Shown piece after piece: positions 61,266 to 64,000 of a DNA stretch of 64,000 nt; within the stretch, counting starts at the first letter, position 1; every line of letters starts with the position of its first letter. The translations under genes and the position numbers were made by a program. Location of the stretch: positions 1 through 64,000 of the forward strand of contig CAZJFH010000016.1 in the NCBI GenBank assembly GCA_964545205.1, given 5' to 3'. Below the pieces are notes generated by a model. It was not told the origin of the DNA. It saw only the letters and a list, made by a program, of their open reading frames with translations, and searched no databases. Origin of the DNA: CAZJFH01 sp964545205. Its GTDB lineage: Bacteria; Pseudomonadota; Alphaproteobacteria; Rhodospirillales; Magnetospirillaceae.

Positions 61266-63403
61266 GCCGCGAGCCTGCGGCGCAGCCGCTCGGCCAGGCG
61301 CTGGTGCCAGCGCGGATTCTCGACCACCGTGATCTCGTGGAACGACGGGCACAGCCGCGCCGCGTGCGCGACCTCGCCGCAGACGCCGCAGCCGACGCAG
61401 CCCGCGTCGACATGCGCCACCGGCGCGTCGCGCAGGGGATCGGGATTGTCCTTGATCGTCAGCGACGGACAGCCCGACAGCCGGATGCAGGAATGGTCGC
61501 CGGTGCACAGGGCGTCGTCGACGCCGTAGCGCACCCGCGTCACCGGCCGGCCGGCGGCGCGGCGGCCGGCATCCGCGGCGCGCACCCGGCGCTGGCGCGC
61601 CAGCTGGCATTCGCCCTCGGCGACGACCACCTTGAGGCCGCCGGCCGGGCTCGTCAGCGCCTCGCGCAGCAGCTTGGTCACCCGCCGCACCGAATAGCTG
61701 CGCACCCGGCGCACCCAGGGCACGCCCAGCGCCCGCAGGGCGCGCACGATGTCGAGGCGCGGGCCCGGCCCGCGGCGCTCGCGGCTCGACGGGATCGCCT
61801 GGGCGCCGGTGGCCGAGCTGTAGCCGTTGTCGAGCACCACCAGCACCGAGTCGTCGCCGTTGAAGCTCGCGCCGGCGACGCCGGTCAGCAGGCCGTTGTG
61901 CCAGAAGCCGCCGTCGCCCATGACGCTGACCGGCCGTCGCGCCTGCACCGCCGAGACCGCGCCGGCGGCGGCCAGCGACATGCCGTAGCCGAGAATGGTG
62001 TTGCCGGAGTTGAACGGCGGCAGGGTGCCGAGCGAGTGGCAGCCGATGTCGGCCGAGACGTGCACGCGGCCGGTCTCGCGCTGGGCCAGCTTGAGCGCCG
62101 CGAACACCGGCCGCTCCGGGCAGCCGGTGCAGAAGGACGGCGGTCGCGCCGGCAAGGCGCCGCCGATCAGCTCGGCCGCCAGGCGACGACGCGCCGTCGC
62201 GGCCTCGGCCAGGGCGGCGCCGGCGCCGGCCGCGACGCCGTGGCGCGACATGAACGCCGCCAGGCCGCCGAGCAGCGCCTCGCCGCCCAGTTCGCCCGCC
62301 GCCGGCAGGACGTCGCGCCCGGAGACGGCGGCGTCGACGCCGGCGCCGCGCAGGATGGCGCCGACCGACCGCTCGACGTATTCCGGCGCGCCCTCCTCGA
62401 CCACCAGCACGCCGCGCCGGCCGCGGCAGAACGCGGCGATCTGGTCGGGCAGCAGCGGATAGGCGACGTTGAGCACCAGCAGCGGCACCCGCGTGCCGCC
62501 CAGCCGGTCGGCGAGGCCGAGCCGCGCCAGCTGCGCCACCACGCCGTTGTAGAGGCCGCCGAGCACGATGACGCCGATCTCGGCCAGGTCGCCGTCGAAC
62601 ACCTCGTTGAGGCCGTGCGCGGCGATGTAGTCGCGCGCCGCCGGCAGCCGCCGGGCCGCCTTGTCGCGTTCGTGGGCGAAGGTCGACGGCGGATGGCTGA
62701 GCCGGCCATAGTCGAAGGCGGCCGGCTCGGCGATGGGCTGGCGCCGCGACGCGGCGGCGGGGCGGTTGTCCTTGGCGACGAAGCTGCCGAACAGATGGCA
62801 GGCGCGGATGCGAAGCTGCAGCATCACCGGGCTCGACGAGGCTTCCGACAGCGCGAAGCCGTGCTCGACCATGTCGACGATGGTCGGCAGGTCGGGGCGC
62901 GGATCGAGCAGCCAGATCGACGACTTCTCGGCGAAGGCGTAGGTGCGTTCCTGGATGACGCTGGCGCCCTCGCCGTAATCCTCGCCGACGACGATCAGGG
63001 CGCCGCCGGTGACGCCGGCCGAGGCCAGGTTCGACAGGCCGTCGGCGGCGACGTTGGTGCCGACGACCGACTTCCACGTCACCGCGCCGCGCACCGGATA
63101 GGCGATCGAGGCGCCGAGCAGCGCGGCGGCGGCGGCTTCGTTGGCGCAGGTCTCGAGATGGACGCCGAGTTCGTCGAGCAGGTCTCCGGCCTGGACCATG
63201 ACGTCGAGCAGATGGCTGACCGGCGCGCCCTGATAGCCGCCGACATAGGACACGCCCGACTGCAGCAGCGCCTTGGTCACCGCCAGGATGGCCTCGCCGT
63301 GGAAGATCGCGCCGTCGCCGAGGCGCAGCTTCTCGACTTCGGTGCTGAACGAGACTTCCATCGCCGGCCCTCGCGGAACTTGGATCGCCTCCAATTCGCG
63401 CAT
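61262..63403 (-). CDS. iorA: Indolepyruvate:ferredoxin oxidoreductase alpha-type subunit
   Basis: A 713-residue protein (699 if started at ATG 63361, which has GAGG upstream). Domains: pyrimidine-binding N-terminal part, CoA-binding middle, ThDP-binding part (MGDGGFWHNGLLTGV then LDNGYSSATG) and a C-terminal ferredoxin domain with CTGDHSCIRLSGCPS and CVGCGVCGEVAHAARLCP. The Cys in the CTGCPERP segment near 430 is the usual IorA cluster position. It supplies low-potential ferredoxin that the neighbouring complex could use. Confidence 0.9.
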   Translation of the reverse strand: MRELEAIQVPRGPAMEVSFSTEVEKLRLGDGAIFHGEAILAVTKALLQSGVSYVGGYQGAPVSHLLDVMVQAGDLLDELGVHLETCANEAAAAALLGASIAYPVRGAVTWKSVVGTNVAADGLSNLASAGVTGGALIVVGEDYGEGASVIQERTYAFAEKSSIWLLDPRPDLPTIVDMVEHGFALSEASSSPVMLQLRIRACHLFGSFVAKDNRPAAASRRQPIAEPAAFDYGRLSHPPSTFAHERDKAARRLPAARDYIAAHGLNEVFDGDLAEIGVIVLGGLYNGVVAQLARLGLADRLGGTRVPLLVLNVAYPLLPDQIAAFCRGRRGVLVVEEGAPEYVERSVGAILRGAGVDAAVSGRDVLPAAGELGGEALLGGLAAFMSRHGVAAGAGAALAEAATARRRLAAELIGGALPARPPSFCTGCPERPVFAALKLAQRETGRVHVSADIGCHSLGTLPPFNSGNTILGYGMSLAAAGAVSAVQARRPVSVMGDGGFWHNGLLTGVAGASFNGDDSVLVVLDNGYSSATGAQAIPSSRERRGPGPRLDIVRALRALGVPWVRRVRSYSVRRVTKLLREALTSPAGGLKVVVAEGECQLARQRRVRAADAGRRAAGRPVTRVRYGVDDALCTGDHSCIRLSGCPSLTIKDNPDPLRDAPVAHVDAGCVGCGVCGEVAHAARLCPSFHEITVVENPRWHQRLAERLRRRLAA

Positions 63404-63415
63404 GGTCGCGCGGCG

Positions 63416-63514
63416 ATTGTTGGGGTGTCAAACGTTTTTCAAGGCCTCATACGTTTGGGGGTATCCGCTCGGCGACCGTTGCCGGCCCCAACAATGAATG
63501 TTATCAACAATGAA
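63416..63514. promoter_or_regulatory. Nested inverted and direct repeats between iorA and the DUF3237 gene
   Basis: An outer inverted repeat is ATTGTTGGGG (63416-63425) and CCCCAACAAT (63486-63495), both perfect. An inner inverted repeat is CAAACGT (63429-63435) and ACGTTTG (63451-63457). A direct repeat CAACAATGAA occurs at 63489-63498 and 63505-63514. This looks like a control region for both divergent genes. Confidence 0.6.
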
Positions 63515-63524
63515 GGAGGTCGCC

Positions 63525-63974
63525 GTGCAGTCCGAACCGCTGTTCACTGTCGAGGTCACGCTGGCGGCGCCGGTCTCCGTTGGGGATACCGGCCGCGGCG
63601 AACGGCGCATGGTCGGGATCACCGGCGGCCGCTTCGCCGGCCCCGCCGCCGCCGGACGGGTGCTGCCCGGCGGCGCCGACTGGCAATTGCTGCGCCGCGA
63701 CGGCATCGCCGAGATCGAGGCGCGCTACCTGCTCGAGACCGACGACGGCATCCGCGTCCAGGTGCGCAGCGAAGGCGTCCGCCATGGCCCGCCGGCGGTG
63801 ATGGACGCGCTCGCCCGCGGCGAGGCGCCGGACCCGGCAAGCTACTATTTCCGCACGGCCCTGCGCTTCGAGGCGCCGGACGGCGCGCTCGGCTGGCTGA
63901 ACGGCGCCCTCGCCTTCGGCATCGGCGAGCGCCTGCCCGACCTCGTGCGCCTGCAGGTCCACCGCGTGCTGTGA
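63525..63974 (+). CDS. DUF3237 family protein (UPF0311)
   Basis: A 149-residue protein. I chose GTG 63525 because AAGGAGGT lies four bases upstream; an ATG at 63498 adds nine residues. Family landmarks: GERRMVGITGGRF, GRVLPGGADWQLLRRDG, ARYLLETDDGIRVQVRSEGVRHGP and DPASYYFRTALRFE. The biochemical role of DUF3237 is not established; it often accompanies aromatic or dehydrogenase genes. It is divergent from iorA and shares its control region. The last 26 bases of the window hold nothing recognisable. Confidence 0.87.
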   Translation: MQSEPLFTVEVTLAAPVSVGDTGRGERRMVGITGGRFAGPAAAGRVLPGGADWQLLRRDGIAEIEARYLLETDDGIRVQVRSEGVRHGPPAVMDALARGEAPDPASYYFRTALRFEAPDGALGWLNGALAFGIGERLPDLVRLQVHRVL

Positions 63975-64000
63975 CGAGAGCCAAACCGCCTCGGGGAACG

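Overview
The window is a single high-GC chromosomal stretch. Codon use is strongly GC3-biased, so long antisense open frames appear almost everywhere. Gene content points to an alphaproteobacterium, probably Rhodospirillales-like (an inference; no rRNA or other marker gene is present), able to live as a sulfur-oxidising autotroph with a very large anaerobic or extracellular electron-transfer repertoire. Rubisco-activation genes (cbbQ-cbbO), a sox thiosulfate-oxidation operon, multiheme cytochromes, a molybdoenzyme operon and a complex-I-like ion-pumping complex all lie within 64 kb. No tRNA, rRNA or CRISPR array was seen.

Layout. 1-7.4 kb (+): the end of cbbQ, cbbO, pncB, a P2-type cation ATPase and a small cytochrome c. 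7.4-15.1 kb (-): a dipeptide/nickel-type ABC transporter, a GntR regulator and allophanate hydrolase. 15.3-16.3 kb (-): a lone tyrosine recombinase flanked by inverted repeats. 16.4-24.1 kb (-): an electron-conduit operon with a decaheme cytochrome (MtrA/PioA/DmsE type), an MtrB/PioB-type porin, a haem-binding periplasmic protein, then a DsrM-DsrJ fusion, a DsrO-like ferredoxin and a DsrP/NrfD-like membrane subunit. 24.5-26.0 kb (-): two unrecognised genes. 26.1-32.5 kb (-): a dodecaheme cytochrome, a four-cluster ferredoxin, a molybdopterin oxidoreductase, a TorD chaperone and a degenerate phosphatase-like lipoprotein, preceded by a consensus sigma-54 promoter. 32.8-36.6 kb (+): a divergent PhnD-type periplasmic protein, histidine kinase and sigma-54 activator, an X-S-R arrangement like AioXSR. 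36.6-38.4 kb (-): a DEAD-box helicase.

38.6-48.6 kb: a second sigma-54 activator, histidine kinase and Cys-rich PstS-like periplasmic protein, then soxXYZAB, ccdA and a thioredoxin. A near-consensus sigma-54 promoter with two upstream inverted repeats precedes soxX. This suggests that sox is controlled here by a sigma-54 three-component system rather than by the usual SoxR.

48.7-63.5 kb: the most unusual locus. A tight (+) operon encodes an Mrp antiporter module followed by complex-I-like subunits in the order known from archaeal MBH/MBS complexes. Two antiporter subunits are fused in one 1041-residue protein, and the NuoI/MbhN-like ferredoxin is fused to an NfnB/GltD-like FAD-NAD(P) flavoprotein. 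A rubrerythrin-like protein closes the operon. Convergent iorA-iorB (2-oxoacid:ferredoxin oxidoreductase) lie directly against its 3' end. The [NiFe] ligands and the complex-I quinone histidine are missing or incomplete, so it is neither a normal hydrogenase nor normal complex I. A role as an ion-translocating ferredoxin/NAD(P)H oxidoreductase in a sulfur-oxidising bacterium is my inference.
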